DNA from: Heterobilharzia americana | Lineage: Eukaryota > Platyhelminthes > Trematoda > Strigeidida > Schistosomatidae | Assembly: GCA_944470555.2 (NCBI GenBank) | Contig: OX104130.1 | Location: forward strand, 64,795,160 to 64,859,159 | Direction: 5' to 3' | DNA length: 64,000 nucleotides | Part shown: one piece after another, positions 9,641-20,850 of the stretch | How the letters are laid out: the number at the start of each line of letters is the position of its first letter | How positions within the stretch are numbered: the stretch's first letter is position 1 | Program-made: the position numbers and the translations under genes | Notes under the pieces: generated by a model | Seen by the model: the letters and a program-made list of their open reading frames with translations, nothing else | Databases searched by the model: none | Told to the model about the DNA's origin: nothing

Positions 9641-11220
9641 TTGATATCGCAAATCAGAACTTCGTTTTTCAATCAACAAAGTTCAAGCTTATCACTAAAA
9701 AGAAGTGGTTAACAATAAGTGATTTACAGAATAATGGAATCATCATACTTGATACAGACAAGGGCTCTACTGTCGTTATAAAGAGCCTGCATGGTTATAT
9801 TCACAAGACGTCAAAGATTCTAAGTGGTACACTAATATTCCAAGCTGACATTTCTAAGGTAGCTAGAACACTGGGAGTTGAAAATGGGGGTAATCAAACA
9901 TCTTAAATAAATGCTGACGGAAGGTTTAATTGATTACTTAACCTGCAACACTCTAAAACCAAGAGGGTCATGCATGCTATGTTTGGTTTCAAAAGATTAA
10001 CAAGATGGATGAAGCTTTAAAACTTAAGTTGTCAGTAATGAAACGCTATACCGTAAACTGGTTAGGTAGTTAGCACAAAATCCTAACCAATTTGAAGAAA
10101 GTTGATAGTCCATAGTCTCTGCGACTAACTTATTTCTCCATTGAACTATGTAACATAGACATTTTGAATAAACTGTTTTTATCATATCATGTTCATTGTT
10201 TACGAACAAATCTGTGACGGGGACAACTGAAATCATGTCAGTGAACAGAGTTTCGTCCTCTGGTGGGAAACGATTTGATACAACTTTTTATTTTTTGCAT
10301 CGAGGCTGTTCACTTTCAATTTTACAATCAGCTGTACAAACCGGTGGATTGGCTATCGGCTCACTGCCATGCCTAGTCTTCAAAAATATTCTCAGGATAT
10401 ATATTGAACAAATACACCTGAAATCAGAAATATAAAAGACTAAATATGACTTCAGGTATTTGGTGAAATGTATATTGTTTGTAGTAATATGAAGCATAGA
10501 TCTCATTTTTCGGAAAGCTAAATGTAGCAAATAAAAATACCACGTTTACCGTGGATTTTCAGCATCTACATAAAGCCAAGAAACAATAGTACATTAAGGA
10601 AAACTATCCACAGAAAAGACATGAATTGGTCAGTGCTTGAACTATCCTAGTTCTTCTTCTATCACTCCCGAGCGGAATCTACTCAGGACAATTTTCCATG
10701 GAGCAAGATCGTTATGTTCAGGAGACTTAATGGAGGAAGAAATAACTTTCAATGAAAGAATCTAAAGGAAAATGGGCACCCCAGGAATTCCATCATGAAA
10801 CACGGAAAACCATTGAGAAAAAACTAGACCAGTTTTTATCTGCTCTCCATTCAAAGGCGATGATGTGTAATCACAAACAGAAAAGAGATGAAGGAGCATC
10901 GAAAGTAAGCTTTCCTGCAGCCACTCTAGTCCCATTTTACAGCATAAAGTGTTCATTAAATCAATGTAAATTAGACAGGTATCCTGCTAAAGCTACCATA
11001 AACACGTCCTTAAAGTTTAATCCTTAAAAGAAATGAGTACTTACAAGTGCAATTTCCAGACACCTAAGGGACAAAAGAAATAAATTAGAAGTTGATCATG
11101 CCTTCAAAATCATCAATATACAGAGAACAGCCAATCTACTTTGTATTGCAAGAAAAATTGCAATTACTGTGATTTGATCTCTGAGAACAGATAGAGTGTG
11201 ACTGACCTTGAATTGCCATG
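9640..11220 (+). mobile_element. Degraded Penelope-like element, sense strand
   Basis: Scattered pieces occur in the right order in several frames. ILDTDKGSTVVIKSLHGY (about 9748-9801) matches the conserved ADKG region upstream of PLE RT. GGLAIGS (from 10343) corresponds to the RT GLAMGSPLSP motif. FRYLVKC (10451-10471) stands where the YVDD catalytic box belongs, so both Asp are lost. A remnant of the KPTWTGQ region follows near 10600. VDHAFKIINIQRTANLLCI ARKIAI (about 11090-11163) matches the C-terminal tail of the PLE at 1.2 kb. The GIY-YIG part is not clear. Limits are approximate and the element is dead. Confidence 0.65.
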
Positions 11221-11504
11221 ATACATGTACCCGAAAGTTGGTGTGCAATCGACACTTTATTTTATTCGTATTTCTCTTATGATTTTAACTCAGTAACTTG
11301 AATTTATTTATAATTTCTATATAACTACTTCTCATCTTCCTGCACTCAGCACCTTTTATCTCATAATGTATATGGAAATAAATCCTCATTTCTATCGTTT
11401 CACTGTTATCTTTTCTATGCTTTTCCTTGATCTCTTAGTGTACGATGACTTTTGTACTTTATCTTTGTTTGAGACATTCGAAGTATGTTGAACATTTATC
11501 TTCA
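11221..11504. other. Short spacer
   Basis: AT-rich, no recognisable content. Confidence 0.5.
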
Positions 11505-11652
11505 TCTTGATGATCAGCAGTGAAGTCCAGGACTCTTGTTTCGACCTATTTGAGACTCATCATCTGGATATACCTACATCCCAGTAAGTGATGTTGTTCC
11601 CACTGAGACTCATCGCTTTAAGCACCAAGACGTTATCTAGTTGACCGCTTAT
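11505..11652 (-). mobile_element. Sm-alpha-like SINE with hammerhead tail, antisense
   Basis: Read on the minus strand it has a tRNA-like head (CTAGATAACGTCTTGG ...), the CTCAGTGGGAACAACATCAC block shared with the 42.1-kb copy, then a hammerhead-like tail (11523-11572). The tail has stem I CCAG/CTGG, core ATGATGA (C3 changed to A), stem-loop GTCTCAAATAGGTC, intact GAAAC and the cleavage triplet GTC. Only the C3 change separates it from a consensus core. Sm-alpha SINEs with hammerheads are established in schistosomes. Confidence 0.85.
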
Positions 11653-11703
11653 GACAACGGGAAGTTATTAACATCAGACAGTAACTGATACCCTTTGCAC
11701 AAG

Positions 11704-11868
11704 TGGCTGCCACTGTGACTCAGTGGCCCAGTGGATTTAGCGTTTGGAGCGATAGGCACTGGGTCCGAGTCTCAGTGGGAATAACAGCACTCACTGGGAT
11801 GCAGATACATCCAGCTGAACAGTCCTCAACAGGATGGAAAGCTGATCATGGTTTTCACTGCTAGTCAT
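11704..11868 (+). mobile_element. Sm-alpha-like SINE with hammerhead tail, sense
   Basis: The copy starts CTGCCACTGTGACTCAGTGG and ends TTTTCACTGCTAGTCATC. The ribozyme region (11809-11857) has stem I CCAG, core CTGAACA (G8 changed to C), a six-base loop, and GAAAG. It is probably inactive because of G8. It lies head-to-head with the antisense copy that ends at 11652. Confidence 0.8.
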
Positions 11869-12734
11869 CAAGATGAATATAGAATCATGAATATCTGACA
11901 CTGTCGAGGCGTCCGCATAGAAGCTCATCTGTTAACAAATGTCTAACGATTCGGCCCTATTTAGCAACGGAAACTTAAAAGTATCAAACAAGATAAAGAT
12001 TTATTTACTGATTATGACAACTTTTGTGATTTCAGGATTTGTGCAATCGGTGGAAAGCCACGAAGTAAAATATACCTATTTCATTTTTTATTCATCTTTA
12101 TTCTTGCTTTGTTTAAGAACGATAGTTTCATTATTGCAGCTCTTAAATATTCGGGAAACTTGTTAGACTCCTGGAATTTCAGGTTCAGCGATGTCGTCTT
12201 TAAATAATTTGCAGATTAATCTTGTTATTTTAGATAGGAGTCAGCTGATGGGATTCTGTTCATTCTTAAAATTCTAGTCAAATTTATCGATTTGGGACGT
12301 CAGCGGTGCACATTCTAAAAAGCATCCAGGCACTTATGATGTGACAAAAGAAAATTCAGATTACAATAAGTGATTTTTGTCTTTCTGTGCGCATTAGAAA
12401 TGTAGAACATGATCAATAATTCCACCATATACACTGTGTAAGGTAAGTATTGTCATTTCGATCCTGTTTATCTTATTCCTGTTGATACTCACGAAATGAA
12501 AAGTTTTCCATGAGAATTTCAGAATTTCTGATTAAAAATAAATTGTTACTAACTAATACGCTCCTTCTCCTCTCTAATTTAATTTAGCTTAATTTGGATT
12601 GGGATGAAAAAACCTGACTAAGCAGACAGTGTGATCACGATGAATGGACAGTTAAATATCTAGAATACACGTGGTAGCCCAACAAAACCCTTTGTTATGG
12701 AAGTAAAATTAAGATAAGGTTAAAAACTGGATCT
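11869..12734. other. Spacer, nothing firm
   Basis: Non-coding and AT-rich. A short antisense match to the SINE core (CGCTGACGTCCCAAAT, about 12285-12305) lacks the GAAA half and was not called. Confidence 0.45.
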
Positions 12735-12802
12735 TAAAAATCATTTAGTAGAGTACTAGGCTGACAACCAGGAGGTGGTTGGTTCGAACCCTACTGTGAC
12801 CT
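12735..12802 (+). pseudogene. tRNA-like pseudogene or SINE head
   Basis: The 3' two-thirds fold as a tRNA: anticodon arm 12756-12772 with loop CTGACAA, variable loop AGGTG, T arm GTTGG-TTCGAAC-CCTAC with one mismatch, and a 3' acceptor strand TGTGACC. The D arm is reduced to AGTAGAGTA. No 5' strand pairs with TGTGACC. The nominal anticodon GAC is unusual for a eukaryotic tRNA-Val. This argues for a decayed tRNA copy, not a working gene. Confidence 0.55.
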
Positions 12803-14039
12803 TGATGTACATTTCACACTCATTCATCACTCCTTATCTATAAAACCAGTCATAAAATCGTTCTTCATGGTCAATTTGCAATTGAAGGTGTTTTGTTTGA
12901 TTTTTTATCGATACTTAGAATGCAATTATTCTTCAGTAAATTCAAGAATCACTTTAACCAAAGATAACTTTCGTTTTCCCTTTAATTTCGTCAGCTAAGA
13001 GTTGAGTTGTCACTTTTTACTCAAAATAAAGTTTTTTGGATACCTATAATAGGTAATCTTACAGAAATCAGTAAATTTTTTTAATGAATATTCAAACGAA
13101 GCTGACTGTCTGTCTACATCAGTAAGATTCAAAATATTCACCAAACTTGTCAATACTTTCAATTCCACTTCTTAAAACTTTCTCATAAGTATTCGAAAGC
13201 AAAAGTTAAATAGTGACTTGTTCGTTTAAAGTATCTTCAGGTACCAAACATTTGAAAATATTGTATGTCGTTAAAAATATGTTTGTACGCGAAATTTGTC
13301 ATTGGAACAAACAAAGTTAACCTGAATTTCTTAGGAATTCTTCGAATCACTCATGTAATGGAAAACAATTATTTGGGGAAAATTTCAGTTGTGTTAGAGA
13401 AAATTATTTCATAGTCCAGAAAACTATGTTGTAGATGCCCCTCTTCCATCGTCTTATATAGTGTGGGACAGAAGTGCCTTTAAGGGTGTCGGTAAGGTAG
13501 TATAAAGTGTAATCTAGATTAGAATCAAGTTGAGTTGTACAGAGTTTAAAAACAGAACAATTCTCCTTGAATGATTTGTCCCTTAGAGTTTCCAATATTC
13601 TAATAAGATTCGGAAAGCATTCTGATTCAGATAAACTAGTTCTCTTTACAGAAATCTGACCAAAATAAGCGAGTGATCGTAATAGTATATCTAGCTAGAT
13701 TTTCGTCATCAGATATTCTAAAGCTAGTTAATCAAGTGGACTATTATTAGATCTTCTTAAAAATATCCATTTCTCTGAAAATTACAGCTAATTTATCAAA
13801 CCAAGCGTTACTTCACTGCATACTGCAGAAATCATATGAAAATTTTCGATCCAAGGGCTTATGACTGCTACCTTCTCATCTGAAATACACTAACTAACAC
13901 AATGACTGACTGACAAAATCAACTTAAAACGTCGCACACAGGTGCGTCAGCTGGTTACTACACTTCGCAGTAATACACAAAGAACAGGTGAATAGAAAAA
14001 CAGTGATATCTAAATAGACAAAGCAGCGTGAAAGGATAG
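12803..14039. other. Spacer, nothing recognised
   Basis: AT-rich non-coding sequence with no supported feature. Confidence 0.5.
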
Positions 14040-15425
14040 ACAGTTTGAAGATAACAGTTAGTGCAAATATTCAAGCTTTAAAAGACTTCAAAGAGTGAAT
14101 AAATCTGCGCCTCTGCTATCAGCTGTGTCACCAAGAGTTCTCAACCATTGATTTCTTTCCTCTCGGGGACCCAAACTAGGGGGTCTGCATCCCCCACTAA
14201 TCAGACTAACAGTAAGAGACTTCATCAACTGCTGCCAGGTCTTAGTGTGGCAACCCTGAACCCTCTTCAAACGTAATATGACTTTCCTCAGCATTAATCG
14301 TTGAGCTTGGTGGTGACTCGGCATGTGCAATATATGTCTTGACCACCTAACGGGGTGAAGATTCACTATCTCATCGACCCACTTCCCTGTCTTGCCTAGT
14401 GCTCCTCGTCTGACCCTACAATCGCTTACACAGTGATTCCACCGAATGCCAGCAATGCTACCTAAATTTTGTAAGCGTCTTCATCCAGCAGGTCAATATC
14501 GTCTACCTACTCCAAGTCAACCAGATGGCCTCCAGGAAGTAGGCAAATTTTAGTGAAATCAGATGTACCGAAGGTTTTGTTCATTAGTATGTCTGTGATA
14601 AAGTCTAAGAGAAAGGGTGACTTTGGGCATCCCAAAGAGACACCATTGGTTGTCATCAGTTCATATGACAACTCTCCATAAGCCCTAACACAGCTACATG
14701 AGTTCTAGTAGCCAGCCTTTGTTAACGTTATGCATTTGCTTAATACTTTCTTCACAGTCATACACTGAGATTACACCTCATGGTCAACTAAGTCGAATGA
14801 TGCCTTCAGATCAAGAAATATGACACGTGTTGGCCGACGGCAAGTATGCCGGTGTTCAAGAACGTGTTGGGGAATAAAAATATGTTAGTTGCAACCTCGA
14901 CTGGGTCTAAAATCCGACTGGCTTTCTTGAAATTGCTGTTCTCAACCTCCACTTAGTCGTTGGATTACTATGAACCCAAGGATCTTGGACACTGTGTCAA
15001 ACTCATTCTCTTATGGTTTTCACATGAATACTTCTCACCCTTTTCATGCGCTGATAGGATCGGTGAAGTAAACCAGTCTAAAGGCACTACCCCTGATTTC
15101 CATACGCTAACTAGTACTTCTGTTACTCTACTCCTTAATTTCCTACATCCACCCTTGAAAACTTCAGATGGTAGTCTGTCAGGTCCTGCTGCTTTGCATC
15201 GTTTCGGGTTCGATGTAGCCTTACAACATTCAAAAGTTATTGTGGGACTAATATCTACGTCATATTCAGGTTCGGGCTGGATTCTGAGCAACTGAGGAGT
15301 TGAACTGTGCTTCAAAGTGTTCTGCCCAACGTTCTAGCCGTCTGTCCTGAGACGTTTCCAGTGTCCTATCCTTTTTGGTGATGATTTCACCCACTGTCGT
15401 CTTCTTTTTGTCAGTATCTTCAATA
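14040..15425 (-). mobile_element. Non-LTR retrotransposon RT remnant, antisense
   Basis: On the minus strand this holds a non-LTR RT in its natural order. KAAGPDRLPSEVFKGG (about 15165-15210) is the N-terminal signature, followed by VVPLDWFTSPIL. Motif A reads FLDLKASFDLVD (about 14780-14818). Motif B reads GVSLGCPKSPFLLDF (about 14590-14640). Motif C survives as VDDI next to a stop codon (about 14489-14513). The C-terminal region (14088-14366) includes RWSRHILHMPSHHQAQRLML and is typical of RTE-like elements such as schistosome SR3/Perere-3. It differs clearly from the RTE type A and B copies. Stops and frameshifts make it inactive. Confidence 0.8.
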
Positions 15426-15845
15426 AGCTTAAATAAGCTTAAGTGTTACCGAACATTGATGCCTTGAGAAGTGAAATAAATATCTGGATTAACACTAATA
15501 AAGATATTCAAAAGCTCTGCTTATCGATTTCCTTCATGCAGACCACGAATATGTTGTCTATGAATCAATAACAATAAGTGATCTAAACAAGGGAATCACA
15601 GAATGGGTTGTTTTCATTTGGTTCTAAGACGACATCTACTAACATCAGGTCACAAGAAGTCACCACGATTTTATACACCACATTTAGAATTCATTATTGA
15701 ATACCGAGTGAATATTCAGAAAATATATTTGACTGGTCACTGAAAAGTAACCAGTTTTCCCGGTGACAAGTCCCAGGTGCTGGCCGAAATTTATTAACTG
15801 GACAACATGAAATTCGTTCCTTTTAAAGTGACCAGTCAACTTTTT
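15426..15845. other. Spacer
   Basis: AT-rich, no recognisable coding. It includes a short AATAAGCTTA tandem at about 15422-15441. Confidence 0.45.
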
Positions 15846-16018
15846 GGCCTGAATAGCTCAGTTGTAACGTCTCCAATTGCAGCACTGATTGATATGGGTT
15901 CGGATCTCTGAAGGGACATTCGCGCCCCTGAGGTTTCAGATGCATCTTAATGACAAGTGCCAACAAGCACGAAACTTAGGCTCAAGGCCTCCTGTCGACT
16001 GGCTATATCTGACACTCA
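15846..16018 (+). mobile_element. tRNA-headed SINE with a third type of hammerhead tail
   Basis: The head has a box-A-like sequence (GAATAGCTCAGTTGTAACG) and a box-B-like sequence (GGGTTCGGATC) spaced as in a tRNA. About 50 bases downstream lies ATGACAA, a 4-bp stem GTGC-CAACAA-GCAC, then GAAAC. This is a hammerhead core with C3 and G8 changed and stem II and GAAA intact. The stem II sequence differs from both other SINE types in the window, so this looks like a separate SINE family. The 3' end is set where CTGACACTCAG ends. Confidence 0.65.
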
Positions 16019-16053
16019 GAATATTTGAATAGTTTTTCCTTGGCTTTTTCTGG

Positions 16054-16311
16054 TCAGATATCTTTGCTTATCTCTCCTTCCACCAACTGGCAATACTTAT
16101 GATCAATTGTTGTGACAAGCAGAAGATTGGTAAATAGTGACTTTGCCTTTGGTGGAACCACGTATTTTACTTCTAACTTCACCTTCTTAACATACTGTAC
16201 ATAACCGAAAACATCTCGAAGACTAAATCTCACCAGTTCTTTTAAGAGAGACTTGATGCTTGTTTTTCCACTTTGCTGATGAATACTTCGAAGAATATCA
16301 CGTAAAAACAT
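16054..16311 (-). pseudogene. PLE reverse transcriptase N-terminal fragment, antisense
   Basis: An open frame of 85 codons contains SLRDVFGYVQYVKKVKLE and then KYVVPPKAKSLFTNLLL. This matches the conserved PLE block in which a 'VVSFDVxSLFTNVPL' region carries the first RT catalytic Asp. That Asp is missing here. No other PLE domain follows downstream on this strand, because a SINE and another retroelement occupy the space. It is an isolated fragment, probably left after truncation or deletion. Confidence 0.6.
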
Positions 16312-18879
16312 GTTTATAACATGTAAAGACTCAAGTGTAAAGGTATTTTAGAGTGACTGCCCTTTGATGAAATATCAGTTCCCTTTGCATGCGTTCTCAA
16401 CGGTTTAAGCCCAAGAAGAATGGACATGGGAATCTACTGTTGTTCTTTTAATGTTTTAGGTACCTTAATTAATTAGTGCCCTCTTATGTCAGTCATATCT
16501 TATCGTTTTTCTAGTTTTTGAAACACTTTATGGTCACTGACAGGAAGATTCATTCATTTTGCCCGGCTGTAATGTTTTATTCAAAGCATGCTCAACACAA
16601 CTAATCATTACCCAACCTTCAGCTTTTTCACCCAACTAAACTGATTTGACGTGATTCATAAATAATGCTGATTCTCTCAACATTGTCTACTTGCCTTACA
16701 GAAGCTGATGTATGATGTATGAGTGAATGCATCATTGCAGAGCGTGAAGACGTGAAAACGTGACTCAATGGATTAGGGACTATACTTTCAAGGAATCCAT
16801 ACATGGTTGAAATTTTACTCATTGATTTTTGTCTGGGTTACTGGCTAGTATCACAACCCTTCACATAATAACCTGATACATAAATGTACACTATGTTTAG
16901 TTTGGACTGATTCCTACACTTCAAGAAAGAAGTTATCGAGTTTTTCCTAATATTTGTCTAATGTTCACATATAGCTTAATTGTGTTTCTTTATTGAACAC
17001 AGCTATTGTTATACTTAGTTACTTTGTTATAGTATTCTTGTGTCAATCATCATAAGGAAGTAGAAGAAGCTGAAAAAAGCCAGAAAAATGTAAAGTAAAA
17101 TCAAAAATTAGGAAAAAAGCCAAAAATCAATATTAGTCGAAGAAATGTGTACGTCTTTTTCATTAATTATAAGCTAAGGGTACAAAGATATATTTGCATG
17201 CTTATGACATATATATGCATATATACGAATTCATTGTTTCACGGACCGTCATTCATCTCGTTTCTGTCTCACGAGGGAATAAACTAGATTAGGATAGGAG
17301 GGCAACAAATAAATAAGTAATTAAAAAGAATTTGCTATAACTTTTGCATTTGTTAACACAATGTCATTTATTCATTCAGGGCGTTTTTTTCCACATTTTT
17401 ATCTTGCTCTAAAAAGCAACAAACGTAAGTCAAAGTGCTTGAAGTTTTTTCACATAAATTAAGCAAATAATACATTTTCTATTCTCTGAAAAAGAATTTA
17501 GCTTTGATTCTGTACTCCACAACAACAAGTTTACGAAGCAGCAATATGCCATGGACGGAAAATTACACAAGACGTGAGTGAACAAAGACGATAGGATAAT
17601 GAGGACAGTATTCAGACACAACTCGGTTGCTTGATAGGAGGTTATTTCTTATTGACTGATCTCTGGTGCCTGAGTTGTATCCACCAAGCTTCTTTTTTAT
17701 GTCTGTTCTAAGTGATTCAACACACAAGTACCCTATTTCATACTGAATGACTTAAATTATTTGGCAGGATGTATTTTCCAGTATAAGCGTTCCCTTGATT
17801 AAATTTTCTTTACGAAAGTAATTAGCTTTCCGAGATAACTAATGTAACAAATACCGAAAACCCAACAAGTGTTTCAAGAACTGTATACAAACAGTAGGCT
17901 AGAGCAGACTAATACACAGTTCTGCAGTATTTCATTAGTGTGACATGACCAACAAAGCTTGTGAGGTATAAGATCTAATTTTGACGGTTATAAAAAACTT
18001 GAAAACGTTTTTAAATTTGTCACATCTATGACCAAGTTTGTCACATTGTCGCTGTAGTTAGGCTTAAATATTGTAAAGGCCAATTTAAGCCTTGCTGCCT
18101 AAAACCTTTCGTTATTCGAGGTCATACGTTTTCCAGAAGATTAGTTCAGTATCTGTTGAACAAAAATTAGGAACTTTTACTGAATAATGCTAAATCCGAG
18201 GGTTAATTTGAATACGTAGCCGTACTGAGGTGAAGCAGAAGTATAATATTTCCAAAAATCCAAGAGAGGCTAGCTATCTTCATCTCATAGGAAGGTATTA
18301 CAAAATATTACCTATAGAAATAGTGAATACTTGATTGGCTCAATGAGCTCGTGTAACAGTTACATAGTTGTAGAGAAATATGTCAACTTTATGAAATCAC
18401 AGTGATATATTTGTATGACTTTACTTAAGGGGATGTCTCTCCTTTTTATTCTCTTGCTTATATCACTTAAATTACTTATTTTCGTTAGTTTTCTTAATCT
18501 TGCGAAGGAGAATTTTTCACAGTACAGATGGTTTAGAGGTGTAATTAACCTGAAGACTTTCAGGCATAATGAGAATTAAGAGCACTTATGCATAGGCTGA
18601 CTAGAAAATGTACAGTGGTTTGGTGGCGGTTATAGTCAATATATGCTTGAAAAATAATGACGACAGTAGAAGTGTTTGAAACTCAAAGGATGGATGAACT
18701 TATAAGAAAGGCTGCCATGAAACTGTGGTGCTTAAACAAACTGTCAAAAAGAAGAATACTATGGCGACCAAATATCAAAGAAAGTGGGTGGCGGAGGGAG
18801 TAGAAGCTTTTGGGTAGTAGTTCCACTAATTTTCAGATATTCTGTAGTTGCTTGATTTCAAATCAAAGCCTTGAATTGA
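16312..18879. other. Long AT-rich spacer
   Basis: About 2.6 kb with no supported gene. The longest frames (60-64 codons) have no recognisable domain. Confidence 0.5.
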
Positions 18880-19450
18880 CATGGATAGTACAACCTCAAC
18901 TTCTGCGGAAGTCAAGATAGCTGTAGAAAACCTGAAGCAATGAAAGCAGCATAGTCTAACAGGCTACCAGTGTATATGAAGAGTAGTCTTGGGTGTTTTA
19001 TTTAACTAGCTGTAATGTAAATTCAAGTGGAAAAATTAGATACATTTTCTTTAACTATTTGTTACTGTGCACCATCTATTCGTACGCATAAGTGTGTTGA
19101 AGATTACAATCATCTTTCCATCCAGGTAGCTCCATCAAGTTATCATAAAGGGTGTCCCATATCGCCATTCTAATTCGACTTCATCGAAGATTTACAAACA
19201 CAACTGCACCTTAAATCCACGATTTTTTAGATAATTTCCTTGTCTTCATATATTCTTCGGTGAAATTATTCTAATCAGATCAATTAAACCTGTAAGATGA
19301 AAAAGCTAACAAAGTGAACACGGTCACCCAAACGTCCTGAGCTAAATTGTAAACAGGTTCGAAAGGCATATTTAATCTATTATGTAGACCATTCTTATAA
19401 GAATTGGTCGTTTGGCATCTTCTAATGGAGTGTTACTGAAATATAGAGTG
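18880..19450 (+). mobile_element. Non-LTR RT remnant, sense strand
   Basis: Fragments in three frames follow RT order. TSAEVKIAVENLK is followed, one frame on, by KAA-SNRLPVYMK (about 18902-18983), matching the 'AIxxLKxGKAAGPDxLPAEVYK' block. KGVP followed by PF-FDFIEDLQTQLHL (about 19147-19208, with one stop) matches the GCPLSPFLFxxxID motif B region. A possible remnant of the YADD box (YVDH) lies near 19381. The stretch is heavily mutated, and the family is not assignable beyond non-LTR retrotransposon. Confidence 0.55.
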
Positions 19451-20599
19451 GTGGATTTGTTCTGTGCTTTCATTCATTTGCACAATCTTATCAGCCTAAG
19501 AACTCTAATAGTGGGAATGTGAATACTCTGTCCTTTTTCACTGACTTACACTATTTGCAGGTGAGGTTTTCGAATACCAAATAAAAGTCGAATATACGGC
19601 ACAACACTGTAGCCTTACACGTATTTATGTGACTGAGATTCATGGTCATTAGAAACAGATTACACAAAAGGGCTACACTTAATTGCCCTCCCTGCTTAGC
19701 AATTGTAGCTTGTGGAGAATGAACCATGTAAGAATTATGGAGAAAACATACAGCGCAACGTAAGTGGGAGTTTTAAAAGTCTGATGATATTATGAACTTT
19801 CATCAATCAGTCCTGATGCCCAGTGTTGCTTGAAATAGAATAAAGAAGACAACATCAATATATCAAATTTGTAACTTTAGGTGCTGTTCAGAGAAATGTA
19901 GGCTTTCATAGTCAGAGGCTGTGAAGCAGCTGGAATGAATACTTGCTAAAAAGTTTTATCAGACGTTACTGCGCACATCAGATTTTTTCAAAACAAAGGC
20001 ATCTTATCGCCACACATCTTTTGGTCTTCTTTTTCTTTTATCCTTAGCAAAATCGTTCACTCCATTTTCCTACTTACGCTTTGTTGATGAAAGTGACGTA
20101 TACTAGGTCACAAACAGAATCTAACTCAAAAATCACAGAATGTCGGTGAAGCTGAATGATTGAAGTCAGTGGTTTTTTCTTCGTGCCCTACAGCTGCAAG
20201 ATTTGGCTGAGTAACTGGAGGTATACATGTAGGAAAATAATGGCAAAGAATTTCGTATTGCTGTGTAGAACTCCAGGTTGCTAATAATCGTGGTATCATG
20301 TAGAAGACGAAGTTGCAACAACAGAAAAAGCAATGAATATTATACTATCAGAAGTAGTAGAAAGTAAATTTAGAAAAAGACTGATTGAGCGAAGAAATAT
20401 ATTTCTTTTCAATTAGGTCTTCATCTTGGGCTCTACACTAATATATAGGTTCACAATTTAATCAAATTACCAATCATGTGGTGTTTCGGAAATAATGATG
20501 TAAATAATCAATAAGGTTACTAAAATAGGAAATATGAATATTGATAGAAACAAGAAGGGGAAGAGGTGCACAAAATAAACCTAGAAGTTACATCATGTT
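19451..20599. other. Spacer
   Basis: No supported feature. Parts may be further retroelement debris, but nothing decisive was found. Confidence 0.4.
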
Positions 20600-20850
20600 G
20601 ACAGCCACAGTAATGAAAGTAGTCGAACAAACTTCTTTTGGATACAAAGGCTAGGTTTGTAAAGGTGGATTGCAATCACCTCTGCTATGTGAAGTAACCG
20701 AGTGCGTAATCCATGAGGTAAATTAATTGGAATCTGATGGATAGTTTTGAAGTCTTTTCAAGTAACCACTTGATGTCCTGTGTCAACTAAGTGTGCAAGT
20801 ATGGAGCTCTTTATAGTTCTAATTTGTCCCTTGTTCAATCATGACGGTTG
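20600..20850 (-). pseudogene. PLE C-terminal fragment, antisense
   Basis: Minus-strand translation gives SSILAHLVDTGHQVVT, and then LLHIAEVIAIHLYKPSLCIQ KKFVRLL after a stop and frame break. These match residues SSSIAKHILETNHRI and KFIEALAIRKFKPPLCIQ of the PLE at 1.2-2.1 kb, in the same order and spacing. Only the tail beyond the GIY-YIG domain is clear. It is too divergent to be a duplicate of that copy. Confidence 0.6.

Noticed and set aside
12280..12320. Antisense CGCTGACGTCCCAAAT resembles a SINE ribozyme core
   Set aside because: Too short, one core base is missing, and no GAAAC or stem I partner follows.
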